Made by a program: the position numbers and the translations under genes. Source: Haemophilus parainfluenzae (GTDB lineage Bacteria; Pseudomonadota; Gammaproteobacteria; Enterobacterales; Pasteurellaceae). Taken from it: a stretch of 64,000 nucleotides of DNA. Positions 28,794 to 39,329 of the stretch are shown here, piece after piece (the first letter of the stretch is position 1; each line of letters begins with the position of its first letter). The stretch lies in assembly GCF_003253005.1 (NCBI RefSeq), contig NZ_QEPZ01000001.1, positions 1-64,000 of the forward strand, in the 5' to 3' direction. The notes beneath the pieces are model-generated. The model did not search any database. It was not told the origin of the DNA and was given only the letters and a program-made list of their open reading frames with translations.

Positions 28794-31700
28794 ATGCAGG
28801 TCTCTAGACGTAAGTTCTTTAAGATCTGTGCAGGTGGTATGGCGGGGACGTCTGCGGCAATGTTGGGCTTTGCACCATCATCGGTCTTAGCAGCACCACG
28901 TGAATACAAATTATTACGGGCGTTTGAATCCCGTAACACCTGTACATATTGTGCAGTGAGCTGTGGTATGTTGTTATATAGCACAGGCAAACCTTACGAT
29001 GCTTTAAGCAGCCATACAGGCACCAATACCCGTTCTAAATTATTCCACCTTGAAGGTGATCCAGACCATCCGGTAAGCCGTGGGGCATTATGTCCTAAAG
29101 GTGCTGGCGCGTTGGACTATGTTAATAGTGAAAGCCGTGCATTATACCCTGAATATCGAGCACCGGGTTCTGACAAATGGGTTCGTCTTTCTTGGGAAGA
29201 AGCAATCAAACGAGTTTCTCGTTTACTTAAAGATGACCGTGATGCTAACTTTGTTGAAAAAGATGCAAGTGGCAAAACCGTTAACCGTTGGACAACTACA
29301 GGTATTATGACCGCCTCCGCCATGAGCAACGAGGCCGCACTTCTTACTCATAAATGGGTGCGGATGTTGGGCATGGTTCCGATGTGTAACCAAGCGAATA
29401 CTTGACACGGACCAACGGTAGCAAGTCTTGCTCCATCATTTGGTCGCGGTGCCATGACAAACAACTGGGTTGACATCAAAAACGCCAATCTTATTATTGT
29501 TCAAGGTGGTAACCCTGCTGAAGCTCACCCTGTTGGCTTCCGTTGGGCGATCGAAGCGAAGAAAAAGGGTGCGAAAATCATCGTGGTTGACCCTCGCTTT
29601 AACCGTACAGCTTCTGTAGCTGACCTTCATGCGCCAATTCGTTCCGGTTCTGATATCGCATTCTTAATGGGTGTGATCCGTTACTTATTGGAAACGAATC
29701 AAATTCAACACGAATACGTTAAACATTATACCAATGCTTCATTCTTAGTTGATGAAGGCTTCAAATTTGAAGATGGTTTATTCGTAGGTTTTGATGAAGA
29801 AAAACGTGCTTACGATAAATCAAAATGGAATTATCAATTTGATGAGAATGGTTTTGCTAAACGTGATATGACCTTACAAAATCCACGTTGTGTGATTAAT
29901 ATCTTGAAAGATCACGTTTCTCGCTATACACCAGAAATGGTTGAACGTATCACCGGTGTTAAACAAAAACTCTTCTTACAAATCTGTGAGGAAATTGGTA
30001 AGACCTCTGCACCAAATAAAACCATGACGCACTTGTATGCGTTAGGCTTTACTGAGCACACAATCGGTACACAAAACATTCGCTCAATGGCGATGATCCA
30101 ATTACTCTTAGGTAATATGGGGATGCCAGGTGGCGGTATTAATGCATTACGTGGACACTCAAACGTACAAGGTACAACTGATATGGGCTTGTTGCCGATG
30201 TCTTTACCGGGTTATATGCGTTTGCCGAATGACAAAGATACGTCTTACGAACAATACATTAATTCGATTACGCCAAAAGATATCGTACCAAACCAAACAA
30301 ACTACTATCGTAATACCTCGAAATTCTTCGTGAGTATGATGAAAACGTTCTATGGTGATAAAGCAACCAAAGAAAATGGTTGGGGTTTCGATTTCTTACC
30401 TAAAGCAGACCGCTTATACGACCCTATCACTCATGTTAAGTTAATGAATGATGGCAAATTGAACGGTTGGATTTTACAAGGTTTCAACGTATTAAACTCA
30501 TTACCGAACAAAAACAAAACTGTTGCAGGTATGAGCAAATTGAAATTCTTAATCGTGATGGATCCGCTTCAAACTGAATCTTCTGAATTCTGGAAAAACT
30601 TTGGTGAATCAAACAATGTGAATCCAGCAGATATTCAAACTGAAGTATTCCGTTTACCAACCACCTGTTTCGCAGAAGAAGATGGTTCTATTGCTAACTC
30701 TGGTCGTTGGGCTCAATGGCACTGGAAAGGCTGTGACCAACCAGGTGAAGCGTTACCAGATGTTGAAATTCTTTCTATGATTCGTGAAGAAATGCATCAC
30801 CTTTATCAAAAAGAAGGTGGCCGCGGTATCGAATCTTTCGAAGCGATGACTTGGAACTATGCTCAACCGCATTCACCAAGTTCTGTAGAATTAGCGAAAG
30901 AATTAAACGGTTACGCACTAGCTGATCTTCTCGATGCAGATGGCAACGTCATGTATAAAAAAGGTCAATTACTCAGTGGATTCGCTCACTTACGTGATGA
31001 TGGTACAACTTCATCAGGTAACTGGATCTATGTGGGTCAATGGACTGAAAAAGGTAACCAAACCGCAAACCGTGACAACTCTGATCCATCAGGGTTAGGT
31101 TGTACATTAGGTTGGGGCTTCGCATGGCCAGCAAACCGTCGTATCCTTTACAGCCGTGCTTCACTTGATATTAACGGTAACCCTTGGGATAAACACCGTC
31201 AATTAATCAAATGGAACGGTAAAAACTGGAACTGGTTAGATGTGGCTGACTATGGCACACAACCGCCGGGTTCTGATGCAGGTCCATTCATTATGTCTGC
31301 TGAAGGTGTAGGTCGTTTATTCGCTGTAGATAAAATTACAACGGGTCCATTACCTGAACACTATGAACCAATTGAAAGCCCGATTGACACTAACCCACTA
31401 CACCCAAGTGTAGTCTCTGATCCGACTGTTCGTATTTATAAAGAAGACCGTGAATTTATCGGTTCAAACAAAGACTTCCCTTATGTGGCAACGACTTATC
31501 GTTTGACCGAGCACTTCCACAGTTGGACAGCTCAATCTGCGTTAAATATTATCGCCCAACCACAACAATTCGTGGAAATTGGTGAGAAATTAGCAGCAGA
31601 AAAAGGCATCCAAAAAGGTGATATGGTGAAAATTACTTCTCGCCGTGGCTACATTAAAGCCGTTGCAGTGGTAACAAAACGTTTGAAAGATTTAGAAGTC

Positions 31701-31877
31701 GACGGACGTACCGTACATCACGTGGGTATTCCAATTCACTGGAATATGAAAGCCTTAAATGGTAAAGGTAATCGTGGTTTCTCCACCAACACCTTAACAC
31801 CATCTTGGGGTGAAGCAGTCACTCAAACACCAGAATATAAAACATTCTTGGTAAACATTGAGAAAGCGGAGGCATAA
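28794..31877 (+). CDS. fdnG: Formate dehydrogenase-N alpha subunit (selenoprotein)
   Basis: 1027 aa, if the TGA at 29403-29405 is read as selenocysteine (Sec204). The context, with [10 protein letters not shown] following, is that of E. coli FdnG Sec196. Twin-arginine signal (SRRKFFKI), a [4Fe-4S] motif CTYCAVSC...CPKGA, and molybdopterin domains follow. The enzyme oxidises formate in the periplasm and sends electrons through FdnH and FdnI to quinone. ATG 28794 has AAGGAG 5 nt ahead; a GTG two codons earlier is not needed. Automatic gene finders will split this gene at the TGA. Confidence 0.96.
29403..29434 (+). promoter_or_regulatory. Selenocysteine codon and SECIS hairpin
   Basis: TGA 29403-29405, followed 11 nt later by a mini-hairpin (29417-29434): GG, bulged T, AGCA, loop AGTCT, TGCT, CC. 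The bulged U and the GU-containing loop match the bacterial SECIS recognised by SelB in E. coli fdhF and fdnG. Confidence 0.9.
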
Positions 31878-31878
31878 T

Positions 31879-32814
31879 ATGGCAGGAAGTGGTCAAGGCG
31901 TTCAATCGCAAGACATTATCAAGGTCTCCGCTACGTCTGGTTTAACACCAGCACCTCAAGCGCGTGATCATAAAGTTGAAGTCGCAAAATTAATCGACGT
32001 ATCCACCTGTATCGGTTGTAAAGCCTGTCAGGTGGGCTGTTCAGAGTGGAATGACATCCGTTCTGATGTTAATGCTCAATGTGTGGGGATCTACGATAAC
32101 CCTATAGATCTCAACGCAAAAGCGTGGACAGTAATGCGCTTTAACGAAGTTGAAGAAAATGATCGTTTAGAATGGTTAATCCGTAAAGATGGTTGTATGC
32201 ACTGTTCAGAACCAGGCTGTTTAAAAGCTTGTCCTGCACCAGGCGCAATTATCCAATATGCGAACGGTATCGTGGATTTCCAATCTGATAAATGTATCGG
32301 TTGTGGTTACTGTATCGCAGGTTGTCCGTTCAACATTCCACGTATGAACCCAGAAGACAACCGTGTGTACAAATGTACCCTTTGTGTGGATCGTGTATCT
32401 GTGGGCCAAGAACCGGCTTGCGTGAAAACCTGTCCAACCGGTGCAATTCGTTTCGGTTCTAAAGAAGAGATGAAACTCTACGCAGAACAACGTGTTGCTG
32501 ACTTAAAAGCACGTGGTTACGAAAATGCGGGTATCTACGACCCTGAAGGCGTAGGTGGTACACACGTAATGTATGTATTACACCATGCAGATAAACCTGA
32601 GCTTTATTCTGGTCTTCCAAAAGATCCAAAAGTTGACCTCACCGTCACCCTTTGGAAAGATGTCTTGAAACCAGTAGCGGCTGTAGCAATGGGTGGTCTA
32701 GCACTTGCTGAAATCGCTCACTACTTAGCTGTGGGTCCAAACGTTGAAGAAGACGTAGAAGATCATCACCATGAATTTGAAGAAGAAGATAAAAAAGGGG
32801 GCAAAGATGAGTAA
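31879..32814 (+). CDS. fdnH: Formate dehydrogenase-N beta (iron-sulfur) subunit
   Basis: 311 aa. Four ferredoxin-like cysteine clusters are visible ([39 protein letters not shown]), binding four [4Fe-4S] clusters that carry electrons from FdnG to FdnI. A C-terminal membrane anchor lies near residues 265-290, followed by an acidic, His-rich tail. The ATG follows the fdnG stop by one base, with GGAGG upstream. Confidence 0.95.
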   Translation: MAGSGQGVQSQDIIKVSATSGLTPAPQARDHKVEVAKLIDVSTCIGCKACQVGCSEWNDIRSDVNAQCVGIYDNPIDLNAKAWTVMRFNEVEENDRLEWLIRKDGCMHCSEPGCLKACPAPGAIIQYANGIVDFQSDKCIGCGYCIAGCPFNIPRMNPEDNRVYKCTLCVDRVSVGQEPACVKTCPTGAIRFGSKEEMKLYAEQRVADLKARGYENAGIYDPEGVGGTHVMYVLHHADKPELYSGLPKDPKVDLTVTLWKDVLKPVAAVAMGGLALAEIAHYLAVGPNVEEDVEDHHHEFEEEDKKGGKDE

Positions 32815-33523
32815 GATTGAGATTAGCAATGATACTCGAATCATTCGTCATAGAACGCCTGCTCGTTTTAGCCACTGGTTACTCGTAATCTGCTTCTTTA
32901 TGACAATGTTCACTGGTGTGGCATTCTTCTTCCCAGATTTTGCGTGGTTAACTGAGATTTTAGGTACTCCGCAACTGGCTCGAGCAATTCACCCGTTCAC
33001 CGGTATCATTATGTTCGTTGCCTTTATTTTCCTCGGCTATCTTTACTGGGATCACAACATTCCAGAGAAAAACGATATTCGTTGGTTAAAAGGCATCGTT
33101 GAAGTATTAAAAGGGAATGAGCACGCTGTTGCAGATAATGGCAAGTATAACCTTGGTCAAAAAATGTTGTTCTGGACATTGAACTTGGCGATGGTCACTT
33201 TACTTGTAACCGGTATCATTATGTGGCGTCAGTATTTCTCGCACTACTTCTCTATTCCGGTATTGCGTTTTGCGATTTTCCTTCACTCTTTAAGTGCATT
33301 CATGTTGTTCACCGGTATTTTGGTACACATGTACATGGCATTCTGGATTAAAGGATCTATTCGCGGTATTGTGGAAGGTTGGGTAACCGTCCGTTGGGCG
33401 AAAAAACACCACCCGAAATGGTATCGAGATGAAGTACTTCCTAAGCTAGAAGAAGACCTTGAAAATGAAGCTGAAGGTAAAAAAGTAAAAACCAAAGCAT
33501 TGTTCAAAGGTATCAATGGCTAA
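32807..33523 (+). CDS. fdnI: Formate dehydrogenase-N gamma subunit (cytochrome b556)
   Basis: 238 aa. Four membrane helices; His residues such as RFSHW, AIHPF and FLHSL fit the two heme b sites. It reduces menaquinone on the cytoplasmic side. The start ATG 32807 overlaps the end of fdnH by 8 bp and has an AAAGGGGG ribosome site; an earlier in-frame ATG lies inside fdnH. Confidence 0.95.
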   Translation: MSKIEISNDTRIIRHRTPARFSHWLLVICFFMTMFTGVAFFFPDFAWLTEILGTPQLARAIHPFTGIIMFVAFIFLGYLYWDHNIPEKNDIRWLKGIVEVLKGNEHAVADNGKYNLGQKMLFWTLNLAMVTLLVTGIIMWRQYFSHYFSIPVLRFAIFLHSLSAFMLFTGILVHMYMAFWIKGSIRGIVEGWVTVRWAKKHHPKWYRDEVLPKLEEDLENEAEGKKVKTKALFKGING

Positions 33524-33527
33524 AATC

Positions 33528-33559
33528 AAAAAGTGCGGTTAAAATTGACCGCACTTTTT
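33528..33559 (+). terminator. Uptake-signal hairpin after fdnI
   Basis: Inverted uptake signals form a stem of about 13-15 bp with a T tract (TTTTTCTT), between fdnI and fdhE; fdhE may be partly uncoupled from the structural genes. Confidence 0.75.
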
Positions 33560-33583
33560 CTTATCAATACTTAAGAGATTATT

Positions 33584-34492
33584 ATGAGTATCAAAATCTT
33601 ATCTGCAGACGAAATCAAACAAAAAAAGAATTCATACGATATTCCACCTGTTTTGTTTGCTAACCCTAAAAATCTTTATCAACGTCGTGCAAAACGTTTA
33701 AGAGAATTAGCAAAAAATCATCCATTGGCTGATTATTTACTCTTTGCTGCAGATGTTGTAGAAAGCCAATTAAGCGTATTTGAAAAAAATCCATTAGAAA
33801 CACAGCAATTCGATAACTTAAACGAAATCGAGCCGTTAAATGCTAAAACATTTAAACGCTCAAGTATTTGGATTGAATATCTCAAAGAAATTTTACATAG
33901 CATTAAACCAAAAGCGAATGAACAGGTTATTGCTACCATTGAAAATCTTGAAAAAGCCTCTGATAAAGAGCTTGAAGAAATGGCGACTCATCTTTTAAGC
34001 CAAGAATTTAATTTAGTGAGCACTGATAAAGCTGTCTTTATATGGGCGGCACTTTCTCTTTATTGGTTACAATTGGCGCAACAAATTCCTCATAACAGCC
34101 GCCAAGAAGGGACTGACAATCTACATTACTGCCCTGTTTGTGGTTCGGCTCCTGTTGCAAGCGTGGTGCATATTGGCACATCACAAGGTTTACGTTATTT
34201 ACACTGTAGCCTTTGTGAAAGTGAGTGGAATTTAGTGCGTGCTCAATGTACTAACTGCAATGAACACAAAAATCTTGAATTGTGGTCATTAAATGAAGAG
34301 CTTGCACTCATTCGTGCTGAAACCTGTGGTGATTGCCAAAGCTACTTAAAAATCATGTTCCAAGAAAAAGATCCGAACGTTGAAGCGGTAGCGGATGATT
34401 TAGCATCGATTTTCTTAGATATTGAAATGGAAGAAAAAGGCTTCGCGCGCAGTGGATTAAATCCATTTGTCTTCCCAGCAGAAGAAGTGTAA
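33584..34492 (+). CDS. fdhE: Formate dehydrogenase accessory protein FdhE
   Basis: 302 aa. Required for activity of the respiratory formate dehydrogenase; E. coli FdhE binds the catalytic subunit and iron. Four CxxC pairs of the rubredoxin-like core are seen: YCPVCGS, HCSLCES, CTNC and CGDC. It lies 60 bp after fdnI, beyond a hairpin. Confidence 0.95.
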   Translation: MSIKILSADEIKQKKNSYDIPPVLFANPKNLYQRRAKRLRELAKNHPLADYLLFAADVVESQLSVFEKNPLETQQFDNLNEIEPLNAKTFKRSSIWIEYLKEILHSIKPKANEQVIATIENLEKASDKELEEMATHLLSQEFNLVSTDKAVFIWAALSLYWLQLAQQIPHNSRQEGTDNLHYCPVCGSAPVASVVHIGTSQGLRYLHCSLCESEWNLVRAQCTNCNEHKNLELWSLNEELALIRAETCGDCQSYLKIMFQEKDPNVEAVADDLASIFLDIEMEEKGFARSGLNPFVFPAEEV

Positions 34493-34512
34493 TGTCTTAC
34501 TTTTAAGATAAG

Positions 34513-34543
34513 CAAAGTGCGGTCAAAATTGACCGCACTTTTG
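34513..34543. terminator. Bidirectional uptake-signal terminator
   Basis: Stem CAAAAGTGCGGTCAA-type: inverted uptake signals with GC/A flanks (about 34513-34543) between convergent fdhE and rimI, just before the rimI stop at 34548. Confidence 0.85.
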
Positions 34544-34547
34544 CATT

Positions 34548-34988
34548 CTAGAGATAACATGCCATCACAACAGCATTTTCTCGTCCACCATCCGGTTTGG
34601 GATAATAATTCTTACGAATATCAACCTCATTAAATCCCAACTTTTCATAAAGAAAACGAGCCGGATTCGACTCTCGTACTTCCAGCCAAAGGGTTTGAAT
34701 ACCTTTCTCTTTAAGCTCATTCATTAAACCTTGCAATAAAAACGAACCATAGCCCTTTCCTTGTTGAACCGGATCTATCGCAATATTGAATAATGTGGCT
34801 TCATCTAATACCGTTTGGCAAATAGCAAAACCAAGCACTTGCTCTTTTTCCACTAATTTCAAATTGAGATAACGCTCGCCGACATTATTTTTCAATGTTC
34901 CCAATGACCAAGGCACAAGGTGTGCTGCTTGTTCAATTTCATATAAGCGATCCATATCGCATTCTTCAATAGGAAAAAGAGAAGGCAT
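34548..34988 (-). CDS. rimI: Ribosomal protein bS18 N-acetyltransferase RimI
   Basis: 146 aa. GNAT fold with the acetyl-CoA loop QQGKGYGSFLL and strong identity to E. coli RimI (VLDEATLFNIA, TLWLEVR, RKNYYP). It acetylates the N terminus of S18. ATG 34988 lies 2 nt after the holD stop; a TTG nine codons upstream is less likely because RimI proteins begin about here. Confidence 0.93.
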   Translation of the reverse strand: MPSLFPIEECDMDRLYEIEQAAHLVPWSLGTLKNNVGERYLNLKLVEKEQVLGFAICQTVLDEATLFNIAIDPVQQGKGYGSFLLQGLMNELKEKGIQTLWLEVRESNPARFLYEKLGFNEVDIRKNYYPKPDGGRENAVVMACYL

Positions 34989-34990
34989 AA

Positions 34991-35395
34991 TTAAATTTGT
35001 TGGATTTGTTGCCAAAGCTCACGCTTAGCTTGGCTATTTTGCTGGAATTGTTGCCAATCAACAGAGCGATAAACACGCTCTGCATTTAAGCAATAAGGTA
35101 AAGTGCGGTCAATTTCATCTGCATTTTCAGCTAATAACCAATACCGCACAGAATGTTGTAATGTTATATGTTGAATTTGATCGAAATTCAGGCAAAGGCA
35201 ATCTTCTTTGTTTAACTCGAGTGCGAGTCGAACATCTGAAAAAAGCGGGGAGTTAGATACATTATCTTTTGCCACCACAATAAATTTCACTTGTTCAGAA
35301 ACACTCACACCGACCGCCCCTTGTAATACTTCTGGACGATGGAGCTGCCAACGGGTTATCCCCATTTCATTTAAAAGAAGATTGCGTCTATCCAT
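34991..35395 (-). CDS. holD: DNA polymerase III psi subunit HolD
   Basis: 134 aa. The N terminus RRNLLLNEMGITRWQLHRPEVL matches the HolD pattern; psi joins chi to the clamp loader and helps hand primers over from SSB. Close coupling to rimI is the same as in E. coli and H. influenzae. It starts 3 bp after the lipoprotein gene ends. Confidence 0.9.
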   Translation of the reverse strand: MDRRNLLLNEMGITRWQLHRPEVLQGAVGVSVSEQVKFIVVAKDNVSNSPLFSDVRLALELNKEDCLCLNFDQIQHITLQHSVRYWLLAENADEIDRTLPYCLNAERVYRSVDWQQFQQNSQAKRELWQQIQQI

Positions 35396-35398
35396 AGA

Positions 35399-35989
35399 TT
35401 AACGAGCGATAGTATCTAGCGGATAATCTCTTAAACCTTTAACAATTGCTTGTTCTTGCGCTTCGGTTGGTTTTTCTTGATATGCTTTTAAGCTACGGAA
35501 AGAAAGAATATTTTTCGCTTGATAAACCACGGCGATAAAACGTTGGAAATCTTTACCATCACAAGCATAGTAAACATCTGAAGCGCTACCAATTGTTTTT
35601 AACTCACATACTTTTTTGTTTGCATCAAGATATTTTGTCGTTAATGCAGGAACATGTGAAACATCTTTTAGATAATAGGTTTCACTCATAATGAATTTAC
35701 GATTGCTACGATCTACATTCGCCGCTCCACTTAAGAAACGCGGATCTTCTGATTTATCAAAAGCTTTCGTTTGTTTATAAAATTTTTCGCCGTTGAAAGT
35801 AACTTCTTGGTTACCTTTTTTGATACGCTCAAACTGCGCATCTAAGCTTTGTGCTTGTGCTGCAGGTAATTCAACTGTTGAGCTTGTTGGTAAGGTTGAA
35901 GGTTGTTGTTTGCTACCTTGAAGTTGTTCGATTAATTGACAGCCGGACAATAAACTTGCCATTGCGACTGCAGTGATGATTTTTTTCAT
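35399..35989 (-). CDS. Putative lipoprotein
   Basis: 196 aa. Type II signal peptide with lipobox LLSGC; the predicted lipidated Cys is residue 17. ATG 35989 has AAGGA 7 nt upstream; an upstream in-frame start at 36064 would bury the signal. After a Ser/Thr/Gln-rich linker, the body has no motif I recognise; two cysteines (KVCEL, YACDG) could pair. It precedes holD-rimI by 3 bp and is divergent from rsmC. Function unknown. Confidence 0.7.
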   Translation of the reverse strand: MKKIITAVAMASLLSGCQLIEQLQGSKQQPSTLPTSSTVELPAAQAQSLDAQFERIKKGNQEVTFNGEKFYKQTKAFDKSEDPRFLSGAANVDRSNRKFIMSETYYLKDVSHVPALTTKYLDANKKVCELKTIGSASDVYYACDGKDFQRFIAVVYQAKNILSFRSLKAYQEKPTEAQEQAIVKGLRDYPLDTIAR

Positions 35990-36076
35990 AAATAATTCCT
36001 TAATAAATACGTTTAAATCGTTTTCTTTTGTTAGAATAGCGCGTAATTTTAACCAATAAACCACAGGATTTAAAGC

Positions 36077-37069
36077 GTGATTTCTCTCGAAAGCGAAGTT
36101 TTACAACGCCATCTTCCCCTTTTTAGCGGTAAATCAATTCTTCTTGCCGGCGGCATTAATGATGATTTTCCTCAAATATTGCAAAAACATTGCCAATCCG
36201 TGCAGGTTTGGAGTTGGTATTTTGATTATGCCAAAACCCAAAGTGCGGTCAATTTTGAGGTTGAATTTCAGCCGCAAGCCGATTTGATTATTTATTATTG
36301 GACGAAGAATAAACAAGAAGTGAATTTTCAGCTGATGCAACTACTCGCCAAAAGTAAAATTGGTCAAGAAGTGTTAATTATCGGAGAAAATCGTTGTGGT
36401 GTCCGCTCTGCTGAAAAACTGCTTGAACCTTATGGTGAAATTGGCAAAATCGACTCTGCGCGTCGTTGTGGCTTATATCATTTTTCCTTACAAAAACAAC
36501 CGCACTTTGATCTTCAATCTTATTGGAAATGCTACCAAAATGATGCATTAGGCGATCTCCGTATTTACAGCTTACCGGGGGTATTCAGTGCCAATGAACT
36601 TGATAGCGGCACATCACTTCTACTTTCTACCTTAACATCACCAATTCAAGGGAAAGTGTTAGACGTTGGTTGTGGGGCGGGTGTCATTGGCTCCATGATC
36701 AAAAAACATCACCCTAAAGCGGATATCACAATGACCGATATTCATGCGATGGCAATTCAATCTGCCCGTCAAACACTTGCTGAAAACCAGCTTGAAGGTC
36801 AGGTTATCGCAAGTGATGTGTTTTCCCATATTGAGGGAAAATTTGATCTGATTATTTCAAACCCGCCTTTCCACGATGGAATCGATACCGCTTATCGTGC
36901 GGTGAAAGAACTTATTCAACAAGCAAAATGGCATTTGACCGCAGGTGGTGAACTTCGTATTGTTGCTAATGCATTTCTGCCCTATCCCGATTTATTAGCA
37001 CAACATTTCGGTAAGTTTGAAATCCTTGCTCAAACCACCAAATTTAAAGTGTATTCCGTGAGAAATTAA
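36077..37069 (+). CDS. rsmC: 16S rRNA m2G1207 methyltransferase RsmC
   Basis: 330 aa. Two duplicated methyltransferase-like domains. The active C-terminal one has the SAM loop VLDVGCGAGVIGS and the catalytic SNPPFHDG motif. It methylates G1207 in 30S subunits. An uptake signal interrupts neither frame but sits inside the N-terminal coding part at about 36241. Confidence 0.95.
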   Translation: MISLESEVLQRHLPLFSGKSILLAGGINDDFPQILQKHCQSVQVWSWYFDYAKTQSAVNFEVEFQPQADLIIYYWTKNKQEVNFQLMQLLAKSKIGQEVLIIGENRCGVRSAEKLLEPYGEIGKIDSARRCGLYHFSLQKQPHFDLQSYWKCYQNDALGDLRIYSLPGVFSANELDSGTSLLLSTLTSPIQGKVLDVGCGAGVIGSMIKKHHPKADITMTDIHAMAIQSARQTLAENQLEGQVIASDVFSHIEGKFDLIISNPPFHDGIDTAYRAVKELIQQAKWHLTAGGELRIVANAFLPYPDLLAQHFGKFEILAQTTKFKVYSVRN

Positions 37070-37079
37070 GGAGAAAACA

Positions 37080-37577
37080 ATGTTTGTAACCAGTTCAGCC
37101 ATTCAAAATGGTGCTTTTGAAGACAAATATGGCAAACGCGGCACACAATTTAGCCCCAATGGTATGCCAACCTACTCTATTCCCTTTGAAATTCACGATG
37201 CCCCTCAAGGCACTAAATCCTTTGCAGTTGTCTTAGAAGATAAAGACGCAATTACGGCAAGTGGCTTTGTGTGGATTCATTGGCTTATCGCGGATCTTGA
37301 ACGTACCGTTATACACGAAAATGAAAGCCAAACCGCAACAGATTATGTACAAGGTGCAAATACTTGGGCGAGTAAATTAGGTCAATTTGATATCGAAGAA
37401 GCGTCATTCTATGGCGGTATGGCACCACCAAACTGCTTGCATCGTTACGAGCTTATTGTATATGCGCTCGATACCAAACTTAACCTGAAACCGGGATTCC
37501 GTTTTAATGATCTACATTTTGCGATGCAAGGGCATATATTGGATCAAGCTGTGATAATGGGCACTTATGATGTTTAA
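37080..37577 (+). CDS. YbhB/YbcL-family PEBP-like protein
   Basis: 165 aa, length typical of bacterial phosphatidylethanolamine-binding-protein homologues. The ligand-pocket motifs are visible (FVWIHWLIADL, YGGMAPPNCLHRYELIVYALD). Function in bacteria is unclear. It follows rsmC by 10 bp with a GGAG ribosome site, so it is probably co-transcribed. Confidence 0.88.
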   Translation: MFVTSSAIQNGAFEDKYGKRGTQFSPNGMPTYSIPFEIHDAPQGTKSFAVVLEDKDAITASGFVWIHWLIADLERTVIHENESQTATDYVQGANTWASKLGQFDIEEASFYGGMAPPNCLHRYELIVYALDTKLNLKPGFRFNDLHFAMQGHILDQAVIMGTYDV

Positions 37578-37610
37578 TCATTTATAACTCATCCTAAAAA
37601 CACCATAAAA

Positions 37611-37642
37611 AATGACCGCACTTCAACAAAGTGCGGTCATTT
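37611..37642. terminator. Bidirectional uptake-signal terminator
   Basis: Stem AATGACCGCACTT (37611-37623) / AAGTGCGGTCATT (37629-37641) with a 5-nt loop and a TCTTTT tail, between convergent genes. Confidence 0.85.
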
Positions 37643-37653
37643 CTTTTAAGATT

Positions 37654-38004
37654 TTATAACGTGATTTTATTCGCGTCTTGCACTAATTTCGCGTGTGCTT
37701 TTTTCTGTTCTTTCATCTTATTGCTCGTTTCACGGCGTTGAGTAGAAAGATCCGCATTACGAATATTATAGTCATCAACACGACTTTCGTAGTCATCACG
37801 CATATTTTCGATAATCGCACGAACATCTTCAATGCTCATATCATCGTGAATATATTGATTTAAGTTATCCAACAACAACACTCTTTTTTGATTGTCGCGA
37901 ATTTTACGGTTGTTATCTTCAATGTCTCGCTTAAGTTTATTTTTTAAACGATATAAACGTACATACTCTAACACTTCTTGGAAGGATTTATTTACATTTC
38001 CCAT
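37654..38004 (-). CDS. Small coiled-coil protein, unknown function
   Basis: 116 aa from ATG 38004 (GAGAGAG ribosome site 6 nt ahead; an in-frame start nine codons earlier lacks one). Highly charged and helical throughout ([20 protein letters not shown], then [20 protein letters not shown]), with heptad-like spacing and a short break near [10 protein letters not shown]. No signal peptide, membrane segment or cysteine. I do not recognise the family. Divergent from serC. Confidence 0.7.
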   Translation of the reverse strand: MGNVNKSFQEVLEYVRLYRLKNKLKRDIEDNNRKIRDNQKRVLLLDNLNQYIHDDMSIEDVRAIIENMRDDYESRVDDYNIRNADLSTQRRETSNKMKEQKKAHAKLVQDANKITL

Positions 38005-38182
38005 GATCGACTCTCTCAAAGTTAAAAACAAACTTCAGGTAATGTAGCTTTTTTTTTCGTCTCCGTCAAAAGCTTAACTTTAAATTGATGGATTAGATCA
38101 AAAAACTGTTTGATTTAGTTGATTATCCTATTCGGTAGTGGTAAAAATGAAGAATCTATTCAAAATAAAATAAGGAAACACA

Positions 38183-39265
38183 ATGTCAAAAGTCTTTAAT
38201 TTTAGTGCTGGTCCAGCCATGATTTTCCCTGAGGTCCTACAAAAAGCACAAGCTGAGCTCACTAACTGGCTTGATCAAGGTGTATCGGTAATGGAAGTCA
38301 GTCACCGTGGCAAATATTTTATGGAATTGATTGCTCAAGCAGAAAAAGATCTACACGAGGTGTATCACATTCCAGATAACTATCGTGTGTTATTCCTACA
38401 AGGTGGGGCTCGTGGTCAATTTGCGGCATTACCGATGAACTTAATCGGTGAGAAAGGCAAAGCACTTTATTTAAATAGCGGCCACTGGTCTGCAACTGCA
38501 GCGAAAGAAGCACGTAACTTTGCTGAAATTGATGAAATTACCATTGTGGAAAATGGTGAGCATACACAGATCACCAATCTTGATTTCAGCGAAATCGCTG
38601 AACAATACGATTACGTTCACTACTGCCCAAATGAAACAATCAGTGGTGTGGAAATTTTTGATGTACCAAATGTTGGAAATGCTGTTCTCGTGGCGGATAT
38701 GTCATCTAATATCCTTTCTCGTGAAATTGATATTAGCAAATTTGGTGTCATTTATGCGGGTGCGCAAAAAAACCTTGGCCCCGCAGGAATTACGCTCGTG
38801 ATTATTCGTGATGATTTAATTGGTCATGCTCGCCAAGCAACCCCATCTATTTGGAATTACGCCACACAACGTGATGCTGACTCCATGATCAATACCCCAC
38901 CAACCTTTGCTTGGTATCTCTGTTCATTGGTCTTCAAACATATTCAAGCAATCGGTGGCTTAAAAGAAATTGCAAAACGTAACGCAGTGAAAGCACAAAC
39001 CCTTTATGACTACATTGATAGCAGTAAACTCTATCGTAACGTCGTAGCTAAAGAAAACCGTTCAACCATGAATGTGACATTTGTAACAGGTAATCCAGAA
39101 CTTGATGCTAAATTTGTCGCAGAATCTACAGCTGCCGGTCTTCAAGCCTTAAAAGGCCACAAAGTGCTAGGTGGCATGCGCGCCTCTATCTATAATGCAA
39201 TGCCATTAGAGGGTGTACAAGCGCTCATTGAATTCATGAAAAAATTTGAAGCTGAAAATAGCTAA
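38183..39265 (+). CDS. serC: Phosphoserine aminotransferase
   Basis: 360 aa. A PLP enzyme for serine synthesis and for pyridoxine precursors. Typical start FNFSAGPAMIFPEVL; PLP lysine in the YAGAQKNLGPAG motif. Preceded by GGAAAC and a 150-bp gap; followed by a terminator and hisC. Confidence 0.97.
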   Translation: MSKVFNFSAGPAMIFPEVLQKAQAELTNWLDQGVSVMEVSHRGKYFMELIAQAEKDLHEVYHIPDNYRVLFLQGGARGQFAALPMNLIGEKGKALYLNSGHWSATAAKEARNFAEIDEITIVENGEHTQITNLDFSEIAEQYDYVHYCPNETISGVEIFDVPNVGNAVLVADMSSNILSREIDISKFGVIYAGAQKNLGPAGITLVIIRDDLIGHARQATPSIWNYATQRDADSMINTPPTFAWYLCSLVFKHIQAIGGLKEIAKRNAVKAQTLYDYIDSSKLYRNVVAKENRSTMNVTFVTGNPELDAKFVAESTAAGLQALKGHKVLGGMRASIYNAMPLEGVQALIEFMKKFEAENS

Positions 39266-39291
39266 TTATCTGATTCATTAAACTCAACATG

Positions 39292-39317
39292 CGGGCTGAA
39301 AGGCCCGCTCGTTTTTA
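39292..39317 (+). terminator. Terminator between serC and hisC
   Basis: GCGGGC (39292-39297) / GCCCGC (39304-39309) stem with a 6-nt loop, then TCGTTTTT. hisC starts only 13 bp later, so read-through is likely to feed it. Confidence 0.75.
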
Positions 39318-39329
39318 TAAGGAAAGCAT

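Noticed and set aside
38090-38108. FNR-like TTGAT...ATCAA upstream of serC
   Set aside because: The half-sites are 7 bp apart rather than the 4 required.
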